DNA from: Anthoceros angustus
Lineage: Eukaryota > Streptophyta > Anthocerotopsida > Anthocerotales > Anthocerotaceae
Reading direction: 5' to 3'
NCBI GenBank assembly: GCA_010909165.1
Contig: MU008182.1
Location: 310,001-374,000 of the forward strand
Length of the DNA: 64,000 nucleotides
Within the stretch, counting starts at the first letter, position 1; every line of letters starts with the position of its first letter. Position numbers and translations under genes: made by a program. The notes beneath the pieces are model-generated. The model was given only the letters and a program-made list of their open reading frames with translations. It was not told the origin of the DNA and did not search any database. Positions 11,069 to 21,540 of this stretch are shown here, piece by piece.

Positions 11069-11740
11069 CTAAGATTGTGGAAGACTTAGCCTTTGTGGTT
11101 GTGAGGTTTGATTCAGAAGACTTGCATCTCGACGAGGCTCACCAGCCCTTTTCTTCCGGCAATTCTTCTCAATATGGCCGGGTATCTTGCACCAATGGCA
11201 AGTCATATTTCTGCTTTGGTGCTGCTGCAGATAATTAGGATTATATGTGGAACGCTGAAAATTTTGATTGGGGAAGCCACGCCCCCTGCCACGTCCTCGA
11301 AAGCCCCCTCTGCCTCGAGAAGTGAACAAAATTCTCGAGTTTGATTGACCACTTGAGCTGGCCTTCATCTTATTAAGGCCACGAGTCCTCTCCTCCGCTA
11401 GAAGAGCTCCAAACACCTCCTGAAGTGTAATAGCAGGAGTTGCACCTGCAACTGTTGATTGACCTGCCGTTCTGATAATGGCACTCTGTGCGCTTACAAA
11501 AGATTGATATGCTTCAGGTAGGGTTGCAAGTAGGCTGACAGCAGCCTGAACTTCAGTCAAATTTGTTCCACAATATGAAAGGTTAGCACGACAAGTGCGA
11601 AACCGGTTAATATAAGACTCCACGGGCTCGTTATCTTTCATGCGGAGGCTGAAAAAATCCCTGAATGCTTGAACAAGGGAAGCCGAGCTCCTGTCCTTAT
11701 AAATCATCTTAAAGTTATTCCACATCACTTGAAGTGGCAC
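11069..11740 (-). pseudogene. Copia-1 gag with CCHC knuckle
   Basis: A 223-residue minus frame has the Copia Gag (UBN2-type) signature: SLVQAFRDFFSLRMKDNEPV, then LLATLPEAYQSF, an Arg/Gly-rich stretch, and the zinc knuckle CHWCKIPGHIEKNC near its C-terminus. The N-terminus continues at 11,741-12,000 in broken frames. A second copy of this gag lies at 12,975-14,022. The stop at 11,069 separates gag from the protease frame by only a few bases, so gag-pol was probably one frame originally. Confidence 0.8.
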
Positions 11741-13128
11741 CCAAAGTGTGTGTCATCATGTTCGATCTAGGCGGAAATAATAATAGTTCTTGCACGCTGT
11801 TCTTTCGTTGCCAATCCAAAACGACATCGAGGCGGCTCCCGGAGCGAGTTCGCACCATCTACAACCCCCATCAATTCGTTTTCTTCTAAAATCTGCGACA
11901 CTCTCATTGCCCATATGGTGTAATCAGACCCATTAAATCTATCCTTATCCTTAAATTCTATCCTAAGAGGAGTTAGGGGAACAAGAGGGAATGAGAAGGT
12001 GCCGCCATTATATTTAATCTAGATTATGCAACTTGAGGAGAAAAATCCCATATGGAATACTCTACTACATGAGCTTCGCCTGAGTATCAAATAAACTTCC
12101 AAACAAAGTATTTGATGCTTGACTACCATCACATCATAGGTCGAAGCATAAAAACTACACCATAAAATGGTTAGAACCGGGACAAAATCGTCTCGACAAT
12201 CTAGGCAGCTAGATTGGTATTGTAGCAAAACTAATACACACAAAATGCATGCGTCTAATGCCTAAAAAAACATATTTAATAGCCCTTTTAATTAATTAAT
12301 TAATTAATTAATTAATTTTTTTGATCTGGTGAATTATGAGGCTTCCTAGCAAGACTCTCTCCACAGAAAAAAAACAAAATTAAAAACAAGATATTCTGGC
12401 CTTTATAGATTTCAGAAAAGCTTATTAGCATAGAATCTCGAAAGATGCCAAAAGATGCCGTTTTATGCTCCATCTTCCTTCTCCACCGCGACGCGAGGCG
12501 ATGAGTGGATTCCTCTGAGGGGCGGGATGTCGCCCCGATCCTCCATGGAGGCTCCTCCTCCTCTCCTGCTGCTGCGCTGCTCGGCTATGGCTCCCTCGCC
12601 GCGCGTGTTGTGAGACCAGCCAATCGCGAGCCCCTCCCTCGACCGGTTCCTTTGGCTGCAGATTTCGCCATGCCGCCACCGCACGCCGATTGCACTCGCC
12701 CCATTTGCTGGATTGCTTTGAGGCGTGGCGGCACTGGCGCACGCAGCCTCACGATTGCCTCATACACCCTCGCCCAGACGCGCATGCACATAACCCCAGC
12801 AGTAGCGAGCCCGACCGGTAGATCGAAATGTTGGTTGTTTGATCATTGATTGCTGCTTGCTTAGAGGTGTGCTTGTTTGCATTCTTACTGCTGCATGCTG
12901 ATTGCTGCTTGCTTTCTGATTGCTTTCTTGTTTAGCGTTCTAGGATCTGCAGCCTGCAGCCACATTCATACAGTCTACACAGGGCTAATATCCCCAACAT
13001 GAAAAACATCTTGGAAACAAATTACTTGGAAACATTTTGATGAGCGACACTTGTGCACAAGAACATCTGTTTCATTACTCAACTGGTAGCTGGTTGTGTC
13101 TCGTGTTCTAAGTTGTTTCACTTTGATT
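11230..13128 (-). repeat. 1.9-kb tandem duplication, copy A (Copia-1 gag and 5' region)
   Basis: The stretch from the word GATAATTAGGATTATATGTG onward is repeated at 13,129-15,015. It covers part of gag (11,230-12,000), then non-coding sequence probably forming the element's leader or 5' LTR (12,000-13,128). That includes a (TTAA)n run at about 12,288-12,318 and a GC-rich segment at 12,430-12,800. I see no tRNA-complementary primer site. The open frames in 12,425-12,849 have no recognisable domain. Confidence 0.75.
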
Positions 13129-15015
13129 CTGATAATTAGGATTATATGTGGAACGCTGAAAATTCGATTGGGAAGCCACGCCCGCCACGTCCTCGAAAGC
13201 CCCTCTCGCCGAGAAGTGAACAAAATTCTCGAGTTTGATTGACCACTTGAGCTGGCCTTCATCTTATTAAGGCCACGAGTCCTCTCCTCCGCTAGAAGAG
13301 CTCCAAACACCTCAAGTGTAATAGCGAGTTGCACGCAATCGCTGATTGACTGCCGTTCGATAATGGCACTGCGGCGCTTACAAAAGATTGATATGCTTCG
13401 TAGGGTTGCAAGTAGGTCGTGACTGAACTTCACCAAATTTGTTCCACAATATGAAAGGTTAGCACGACAAGTGCGAAACCGGTTAATATAAGACTCCACG
13501 GGCTCGTTATCTTTCATGCGGAGGCTGAAAAAATCCCTGAATGCTTGAACAAGGGAAGCCGAGCTCCTGTCCTTATAAATCATCTTAAAGTTATTCCACA
13601 CATCACTTGAAGTGGCAGCACCCAAAGTGTGTGTCATCATGTTCCGATCTAGAGCGGAAATAATAATAGTTCTTGCACGTCTGTTCTTTCGTTGCCAATC
13701 CAAAACGACATCAGGGGCGGCTCAGGGGAGAAGTTCAGACCCATCTACAACCCCCATTAATTTTTTTTCTTCTAAAATCTACGACACTCTCATACCCAAA
13801 TGGTGTAATCTGACCCATTAAATCTATCCGAGTTAGGGGAACAAGAGGGGAATGAGAAGGTGCCGCCATTATATTTAATCTAAATTGTACAGCTTGAGGA
13901 GAAAAATCCCATATGGAATACTCTACTACATGAGTTTCTGCCTCTGGAGTATCAAATAAACTTCCAAACAAAGTATTTAATGCTTGACTACCATCACTGT
14001 CATCAGCGGGGTCAGAAAGCATAAAAAATACACCATAAAAATGATTAGAACCAGGACAAAGTACGTCTACAACAATCTAGGCAGCTAGATTGGTATTGTA
14101 GCAAAAACTAATACACACAAAATGCATGCGTCTAATGCTTAAAAAACATTTAATAGCCCCTTTTTAATTAATAAATTAATAAATTAATTTTTTTTGATCT
14201 GGTGAATTATGAGGCTTCCTAGCAAGACGCTCTCTATAGAAAAAAAAAAAAACAAAATTAAAAACAAGATATTCTGGCCTTTATAGATTTCCGAGAAGCC
14301 GCTTATTAGCATAGAATCTCGAAAGATGCCAAAAAGATGCCGTTTCATGCTCCATCTTCCTTCTCCACCGCTGCAGACGCGAGGCGATGGGCTGTTAGGA
14401 TTCCTCTGAGGGCGGGATGTCGCCTCGATCCTCCTGGAGGCTCCTCCTCCTCTCCTGCTGCCCGCTGGTGGCTCTCGCGCTGTTGAGACTAGCCGGGCCA
14501 ATCGCGTTGAGCCCCTCCTGCCCTGACCGGTTCCTTTGGCCTGCAGATTTCGCCATGCCGCCACCGCGCACGCCGATTGCACTCGCCCCATTTGCTGGAT
14601 TGCTTTCTCGAGGCAGCAGAAGCGGCGCATGCACGCACGCAGCCTCACGATTGCCTCATACACCCTCGCCCGACAAAGACGCATGCACATAACCCCAGCT
14701 AATACATGAGCCAACAGATTTGGAATGTTGGTTGTTTGATCATTGATTGCTTGCTTGCTTAGAGGTGTGCTTGTTTGCATTCTACCTGCATCGATTGCTC
14801 GATTGCTTTCTTGTTTAGCGTTCTAGGATCTGCAGCCTGCAGCCACATTCATACAGTCTACACAGGGCTAATATCCCCAACATGAAAAACATCTTGGAAA
14901 CAAATTACTTGGAAACATTTTGATGAGCGACACTTGTGCACAAGAACATCTGTTTTCATTACTCAACTGGGTAGCTGGTTGTGTCTCAGGTTCTAAGTTG
15001 TTTCACTTTGATTGC
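13129..15015 (-). repeat. 1.9-kb tandem duplication, copy B
   Basis: This is the second copy of the unit at 11,230-13,128. It includes a second Copia gag (frame 12,975-13,703, with SLVQAFRDFFSLRMKD) and, further right, the gag N-terminus at 13,735-14,022 in another frame. The (TTAA)n-like run is at about 14,164-14,190. The junction at 13,129 joins CTTTGATT to CTGATAATTAG, and the right end near 15,010 reads GATTGCAGTAATTAG. A short shared word, roughly TGCAG(A)TAATTAG, therefore lies at the breakpoint. Confidence 0.75.
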
Positions 15016-15185
15016 AGTAATTAGTATTTCAGTTTTAGAATTTACTTTTGGTATTTGATTCTTATCTGTTGTGTGTTTCTTTTTTGTGAATCTTTCTGGT
15101 CCCCGTCGAGGTCTTCTAGAAGTTGGCTTTTGGTTAGTCAACGTAAAGACAAATTTTGTACATGTGAAACGACATTTTTTCTAAC

Positions 15186-15596
15186 TCATGTCGTTTCAAA
15201 CCTAACTGCCAGCCGTAGCACCTTGGACGTATGTTCTATCTGCAACCCAAGCTTTCGAGCGGTATCTTCCGTCATGATGTTGACCCCAGACCCGGAATCC
15301 AGCTCGATTACACATCCCGCAATTTCTATCTGCAGCTCCGCGGGACCTTGATCAACCATGGCCACCATGTTTACGGCAAGGGGCCTCGGCCTAGGTTTGG
15401 GAAGGGTTCGCCTCTTCTTGGGCTGGGCTGCCTTCAGTGCCCACCGGATTTGCTGGCGGTACCGCGGATTGTCCCTGAGAAGCTGTCCAAATGTTATCAT
15501 GAACTTTTGGTAAGGTTAGCACGGATAGGCCAGGATACATCTTATCCCTTACCCTCCCAGGCTAACCCTTCCCGTCGAATCTCCTACAAGCCATAG
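15186..15596 (-). pseudogene. Ty3/gypsy-type retropepsin fragment
   Basis: The minus frame encodes a basic linker (QPKKRRTLPKPRPRP) and a retropepsin with active-site context IELDSGSGVNIMTEDTARKLGL. This is the D-S/T-G-x-x-x-N-I/V-M pattern of Ty3-type protease domains, not the Copia pattern. It ends in a stop at 15,186. No neighbouring Ty3 reverse transcriptase is present, so this is a short isolated fragment between Copia-1 and Copia-2. Confidence 0.65.
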
Positions 15597-15690
15597 CCAA
15601 ATACCTAATTGTGCAAACCAACCTAAATGCATTCAGGCATGCATTTTGCTATTAGAGCCATAGCCCTAACAGCACTTGTATTACCTGTAT

Positions 15691-17276
15691 GTCCTCACGG
15701 TCGATAGAAGCATTATTGGATGCACTAGCATTGCAATTTCAGCAGTTAAGTGTAACACCTAAACCGAAAGCCAAACCAAAACCTGCAGTACCTGTAGTAC
15801 CTACCATGTCGTCACCAACCTTCACATAGGAGATCAAGGAGAAAGATCGTTTTAATGGCAACAAATACCCTGTTTGGCATGTACGTATGAAAGCTACCTT
15901 GCTGGCTCGTGGTGTATGGACCATAATAGATGGAACTTACAAGAAACCAGATCCAGCAGCTGCTACAAAACCCACCTTTGATGAGATTGTCAAATGGGAT
16001 CTACACAATAGCATTGCCATTGCCTTGCTCATCAGTGGGCTCGATGCTGATCTTGTCCCGGATGTAGAGTTCCTCACGGAAGCCTCTGCAATATGGGCTT
16101 AGCTAGAAAGGACATATCAAAATCAAAACATGATGACATTGTGTGCAGTACAACAAGAGTACTACTCACTGCGGATGAAGGAAGGAGAAAGAGTGTCATC
16201 TTACACTAGTAAATTCATATACTTGAGAGCTCAGATTGCTTCACTAACTAGAGAGAAGATACCAGAAGTTCAGGCAGTTACAAAGCTCCTTTCCATCTTG
16301 CCTCCATCATACCATTCCTTTGTCACAACCCAGAATGGGCCGATCAAGTCTACTGGCAGCACTTCTGCAAGCACAGTCATTGTTGAAGACGTGGTTGGTG
16401 CCTTGTATCAAGAAGAGCAGACTTGCCTTATCTCCACTGGTGTTCCTAAGAACAAAGCAGAAAAGGCATTAGCAGCAGGCTTCAGACCCAACAAGGGCAA
16501 AGGCAAATACAGATCTATGGGTAAACTTGATTCTACATCTTCGTCGTCTTCCAAGAGTCTGGAAACTGCAACTAGTGTGGTATTCCGGGTCATTGGGCTC
16601 GAGAATGCAAGAAGAAGAAGGCAGGGTAACACCAACGCACTTCAAAGAACACTGCAAACATGGCAGTCAAGGACAAAAATCCGTCAGGTGATGCCAGAGC
16701 TATGATAAAGATCCTAACGGTTTGTCTTGCCCGTTCTTGGGCGGAGGAAGGCAGCTGGTACCTTGATTCCGGTGCGACTTCCCACATCTGCAAGAACAGG
16801 GACCAATTTTTCAGGTTAGACCTTCAAGGGGTCACACTGCTAACAAGGTGCTGCTGGGAGATGAACAGAACAAGACAAGTCTCCAAATCAAAGAGCAAGG
16901 TATTTGCAAATTTATGCATGATGGCTCCATCCTAACTTTAGAAGATGTGCTATATGTTCCTTCGATGGCAAAGAACCTCATGTCGCCGAGCAAGCTTATG
17001 AGACTCCGCATCTATGAATTGAAGGCAATGGACGACATCTGCACCTTTCACAGGAAGGTAGACCCTAACATCTGTGTGTTCAGGGGCATTCCCGACGGTG
17101 ATCTGTATAGACTGGATATTTTCTCGCACAAGCATTTTGTAGGGATGGCTTCACGAGATTCCCGACGTCTTGCACTCCTGTGGCATGCTAGGTTAGGTCA
17201 CGTTAATAAGAACAAGCTTATTGACATGTCTCTGATGAGAATCATACACAAGCTCAAGCAATATGTGTTGCATTAA
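15691..17276 (+). pseudogene. Copia-2 gag, protease and pre-integrase region
   Basis: A plus frame starts with MSSRSIEALLDAL at 15,691 and reads through the Copia Gag region (KYPVWHVRMKATLLARGVW, then YYSLRMKEGERV and LLSILPPSYHSF). Two in-frame stops interrupt it, at about 15,826 and 16,101. A CCHC knuckle (C-x-CGIPGHWAREC) at about 16,570-16,605 lies out of frame with a stop inside. The retropepsin active site is intact in the context WYLDSGATSHIC (about 16,758-16,795), and the pre-integrase motif LLWHARLGHVNKNK follows. The element is cut at 17,276 by an LTR-like piece. A degenerate primer-site-like TATTAGAGCC at 15,650-15,659 precedes gag. Confidence 0.75.
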
Positions 17277-17520
17277 TTCATAATAGAAAGTACATGCCTT
17301 TATGCAGGCAAGGTTGTTGTAACCGTTAAGTGGTTGTAACAACTAACCAATTAAATAACTACTAGAAGAAACTACTTAGTGCCCTGAGGACTAAATTAAT
17401 TATTAAGTCCTAGGTGCCCTAGTGAAGAGTGCCCTATTAGTAGGCTATTTTATCACTCCCACTCACTATGAACTAGGGGTGATTTTATGACCAAAAAAGG
17501 GTCAAGGAAAACTAGTCTAG
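17277..17520 (+). repeat. LTR-like fragment, copy 1 (plus orientation)
   Basis: The sequence around GTTGTAACCGTTAAGTGG, then ACTACTTAGTGCCCT and ATCACTCCCACTCACTATGA, recurs in inverted orientation at 20,690-20,885 and in the same orientation at 38,330-38,580. It abruptly ends the Copia-2 pol frame at 17,276. It looks like part of a Copia LTR or MITE end. No complete LTR pair with TG..CA ends could be drawn. Confidence 0.6.
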
Positions 17521-18460
17521 CAAAAACTAGTCCCTAACTAAACTTTACTTAAAAGCATTAAGTAAAACTTAAAGTGAAAAATGAAAATAATAATCACCAT
17601 TAAAATAACTCCCACTTAAGGAGAATTGAGGTGAGAAACTAATAACCCAACTTTAAGTAATTAGGTTGGATTAAAACTAATTAAAAGTATTTAATGGAAT
17701 TTATAAATAGAGAAATTCCAGAAAATATAATAGCATAATTTCCAAAAAGGAAAATACAAAGGATAATAGGTAATACCCCTCCTTCCTCCTTTTCGCGATT
17801 CGCGATTCTGACAGTTCTGTAGTTTTGGTACATGCAGGTCTGATGGTGATGGCGACAGCGATGGCCACCCGAAGCAAGGCGCGCCTAATCCTGCCCACGG
17901 GAGGCGCCCGTGGGCGCCATCGCCGCGCTCACCACGCCCCTCTCCGCCGCGCCATCGTAGGCCGTGCAGGCCCTCCTAGCGCCCAGTCTGTCCGGGCGTC
18001 CTTGCAGGCGAGGGACACCCATGGGCGTTTTGCAGGGTGCTCTAATAGGAAAGACAAGAGGGCGCCCTACCTGCAGATGCCCATAGTCGGGTTCATGCTG
18101 CCAATGAAGAGTCTTTGCCTCCACAGACGTCGTCTCTCCTGCAGCCTTTCAAAAAGAAGACTCCTGCATTGATCATTGATCTGACCTCATCCTCAGAGGA
18201 TGAAGTTGAAACAGAAGTGCCTCAGGATCCTACACAGGACACGTTCCAGCCTGAAGAAGAAACGCTTGCTGTCCAGAAATGTAAGATTGTGCCTTCAGAA
18301 TTTGCCATTTCTCCTAGGATGCACAGATTGTAAAGCAACTGCTGGATATGTCCACCAAAGGGGGGAAGCACAGCCTAGTTGACGAGGCGCCACCCCCTTC
18401 AATCAATGATGCTCTTGCCACCTCAACATCCACTTGTATCTTCTAGATCTTTCAACCAAA
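17521..18460. other. No recognised gene; two unrelated-looking open stretches
   Basis: The AT-rich part (17,521-17,820) shows nothing. From 17,825 to 18,172 a GC-rich plus frame with many Arg/Ala residues has no recognisable domain. Another plus frame at 18,115-18,333 carries LIIDLTSSSEDEVETEV, an acidic, SUMO-interaction-like stretch. Such stretches occur in many proteins, so I do not assign a function. Base composition shifts sharply at about 17,830, suggesting a patchwork of insertions. Confidence 0.3.
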
Positions 18461-18462
18461 GT

Positions 18463-18600
18463 GCAGTTGACAATAATGTTTACAGGCTGGCAAGAGGACA
18501 GGAGTATATTGTCATTGCCTTGTACGTTGATGACGTGATCTTAGCTGCCCATAGCAATAAGCTGTTAGAAGAAGGTAAGGCTATGCTAAGCACTTAAACC
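18463..18600 (+). pseudogene. Copia-2 reverse transcriptase palm fragment
   Basis: A short plus-strand piece encodes NVYRLARGQEYIVIALYVDDVILAAHS with the catalytic YVDD. It stops right after LLEEGKAMLST, which in Copia enzymes precedes the DLGE..FLGI motif. The likely continuation (LLGIQLLRVRSEG) lies at 25,930-25,970. This suggests a 7.3-kb insertion split one reverse transcriptase gene. Confidence 0.65.
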
Positions 18601-18962
18601 TAAGGTGAGTATGTATACTTTAATTTCCTGGTCACCTTTTGGTAGTAGTCCTGGCTTATAATAGCCCATGTTTTTGTCTTTAATGCACTTAGGGAAACAA
18701 AATGTGTTTACAGCCGCATCAACTGCAGAAAATTTATGCTAGGTTATTATCGATCCTAAAATCCACATAGAAATTAGGATATTTAAATACTGAATAACCT
18801 TTAATTAATGTATTCCACCTTTTCCTGCCCTTCTTTGTCGTATCCTCCCTATGCCGTCTCCACCCATCTGCCTGCAGACGTCAGCCACACAACCATGTCA
18901 GCCTTTCGTTTATCCATAAAACTGTTAGCACCCCTGCAATCCATTTTTGCTATAGCTTCTTC
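18601..18962. other. No recognised feature
   Basis: This AT-rich stretch lies between the Copia-2 RT scrap and the inverted Copia-3 fragment. I see no open frame or repeat that I can place. Confidence 0.3.
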
Positions 18963-20680
18963 TTAGAAACATATTGTAGGCAGCAAGCTTTCCCTACAAG
19001 CACATTTGGCAGACCAAACTCTACCACTTTGCTTCAGACCATAGATGGTCTTGAGAAGTTTGTATACTCTCTTAGGGTAAGTTTTATCTTCATAGCCCTC
19101 GGGTTGAGTCATGTAAAGGTCCTCGTCTAGTGCCTTATACCTAGCTATCTCACCCTTCTCGTTTAATTTTAGCTTAAAGACCCACTCGCAGGAAATGGGT
19201 TTTCTGTCAGATGGAAGATCGACCAATTTCCAGGTCTGGTTCTTTACAAGACTGTTGAACTCATCATCTACAACAAACTTCTATTTTTCCTTCTTTGGAC
19301 TTGTGAAAGCTTCTGTGAGTGACTTGGGTTCTAAGTGCACTAATGTGGATGCAGCATGAACAGCTTGGGCATATGAGGTGCGGAAATCAATAGACTCATA
19401 TATGGGCTCCTTCCACTGTTCAGGTGGTGGCCTATTTCTAGTAGACCTTCTCAAAGGAGGATCACCCTGTACAGGAGCGACAGCCTGTTCATGTTCTGGT
19501 TGTTCTTCGAAATCAGCTGCTGCAGCAAATAGATCTAGGTCATCTTCATCAGCAGGGATCTCTAGGCCATGTCCATCTACAAGATCCTGAATTTCCTGTT
19601 CTTGGTTATTATCATTAGGATTGATATCCTCATTTAGATTTCCTGGATTTGCAGCATCTTGATTGGCAATAGCATCTTTACCATCATCAACAGCATCTTG
19701 GCCATTTCCAACAGCATCCTGACCATTTGCAACTTGTTGCATCGCTGGAGCTGGAGCTGGTGGAGGGATATAATCACCAGTTGCTTCATCAGGGAAGTCA
19801 AAATCAGAGGTTTCATTGCTGATGGGTATGGCTCCCTCTGAAGTCAGTATGTGATCCTGGTCAGTATGTGTAGGATTAATAGGCTCGATGAATGTGACAG
19901 AATGGGCTAATATCACTTTGTCATTTTCAGGGTCATAGAGCTTATAGGCCTTCACATGATTACTGTATCCGATAAAAATGAGAGCTTGGGCTCGAGCATC
20001 CAGTTTCTTTCTCTTCTCCTCTAGGATGAGAGCAAAAGCTCGGGATCCAAATACTCGTAAGTGTAGGAGGCTGGGTTTCCGCTTCCATACAACTTCATAA
20101 GGAGTTTTGGAAGGGACAAAACTGATGAAGAGGTGATTTAATATGTATGTGGCAGCAACAATAGCTTCTGCCTAGTATGTCTGTGGAAGACTAGCCCATA
20201 TCAGCATGCTGCGTATCATGGACAACAATGTTTGGTCTTTCTCTCTGCAACTCCGTTCTGTTGGGGAGTATAAGGGACTGTCAACTGACGTTGTATCTCT
20301 CTCTCTTCAAGAAAAGCATCAAAGGCTAAGTTGTTGAGCTCAGACCCATTGTCTGTCCGCAGCTGCTTTAGAAGAAGGCCAGTTTGTCTCTGAACAGTGA
20401 CTAACTACTCTTGGAAAATGACAAATGTGTCACTTTTCAGGTCACGCATCGGATAAGTCCATGTATACCTGGAGTAATCATTCGTCAAGCAGAAGTAGTA
20501 CAAGGAGCCTCCTATAGAAGGGACCTGTATCTTTCCTAAAATGTCGGCATGGACCAAATCGATCACAGCCTCTGCCCTGGAGGATGCTTCTGAAGGGAAG
20601 GGCTGTTGTTTCTGCTTGGCTAGAATGCATGCTTCACAAGAAGGTAAGGCTTTGAAACATCTGGGTAGTGGTTCCTGATG
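18963..20680 (-). pseudogene. Copia-3 fragment: integrase to start of reverse transcriptase
   Basis: On the minus strand, 20,680-19,956 encodes an integrase in broken frames, including an AERKTKHCCP-like corruption of the PQQNGVAERKNRT region near 20,220-20,270. The open frame 19,955-19,281 holds the integrase C-terminus (MKAYKLYDPENDKVILAHSV), an acidic Asn/Asp-rich linker and RRSTRNRPPPEQW. The frame 19,226-18,963 begins the reverse transcriptase (ISCEWVFKLKLNEKGEIARYKA, then MTQPEGYEDK and LLKTIYGLKQSGRVW). It stops before the YVDD. Gag, protease, RNase H and LTRs are absent. Confidence 0.75.
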
Positions 20681-20689
20681 ACAGCCCTA

Positions 20690-20885
20690 GAGAGTGATAA
20701 AATAGCTTACTATTAGGGCACTCTTCACTAGGGCACCTAGGACTTAATAATTAATTTAGTCCTTAGGGCACTAAGTAGTTTCTTCTAGTAGTTATTTAAT
20801 TGGTTAGTTGTTACAACCACTTAACGGTTACAACAACCTTGCCTACATAAAGGCTAGATGGATTGTGTTTATCCTAGAATTGCTA
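20690..20885 (-). repeat. LTR-like fragment, copy 2 (inverted)
   Basis: This is the reverse complement of the piece at 17,277-17,480: the words CCACTTAACGGTTACAACAA, AGGGCACTAAGTAGT and GAGTGATAAAATAG appear in inverted order. With copy 1 it forms an inverted pair about 3.2 kb apart, enclosing the Copia-3 fragment. Confidence 0.6.
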
Positions 20886-21540
20886 TCTTTGCATGTATTC
20901 TTTTTATGCTAACATTTCTCTTATAACAATGCTTTTATGCACTAATTCTTTGTCTTTCCTCCATGGATTTGTGTTCCCTTAGAAGGAGGAGGCATAGAGT
21001 TAAGAAAGAGATAGTCCTGCAAGACAACAAGAACAAATTAGGAGTCCAACACATAGAAGCAATAGAAGACAACAAGCTATAGAGGAGAGATAGTAGAAAC
21101 CTCCTCTTGTATAGCAAACTTCATTGCATCTATTTTAATTTCTAAACCGGATCAAGGGAAGTTTATCAAGCTAGCTAGACGTGATTTGCTAGAAGTTTTA
21201 GTCCAATTCACGTCAAGGCATTAGAATTAGCTCTCCAACATATCCCAAATTTGAATCTGGTATTAGTACTCCTTTATCTTCTAGTCGCAAGACAAAATAG
21301 CATAGAAACTCTTAGATTTCAAGAAATTGATAGTCAATTAGCAACTCTTAGAATCCAATCCTTTGATCTTAAGGAGAATTATCTGAATTAAGGACAAAAT
21401 TGTCTATTCTCTCTAAGGTTGATAATGCGCAGATTTGAGAGCATGCTATCATCATCCGAATCGATTATGATGCAAGAGAAGAGTTTCGCATGCAATAGAA
21501 GATGAGAGATCGAGGCCTAGTCCTCTAAATCACCTACAAT
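20886..21540. other. No gene recognised; possible Copia-4 leader
   Basis: AT-rich sequence without a convincing frame. It precedes the first Copia-4 gag codons at 21,541 and may hold that element's 5' LTR/leader. I could not pair it with a 3' LTR near 25.7 kb and saw no primer-binding site. Confidence 0.3.

Noticed and set aside
12425-12849. Overlapping Arg/Ala-rich frames on both strands
   Set aside because: The duplicated copy at 14,184-14,780 has different frames and stops, so none is conserved; GC-rich composition explains them.
18115-18333. Acidic protein with a SUMO-interaction-like motif
   Set aside because: Only about 70 codons, no start context or neighbours, and squeezed between transposon fragments; kept only as a note.
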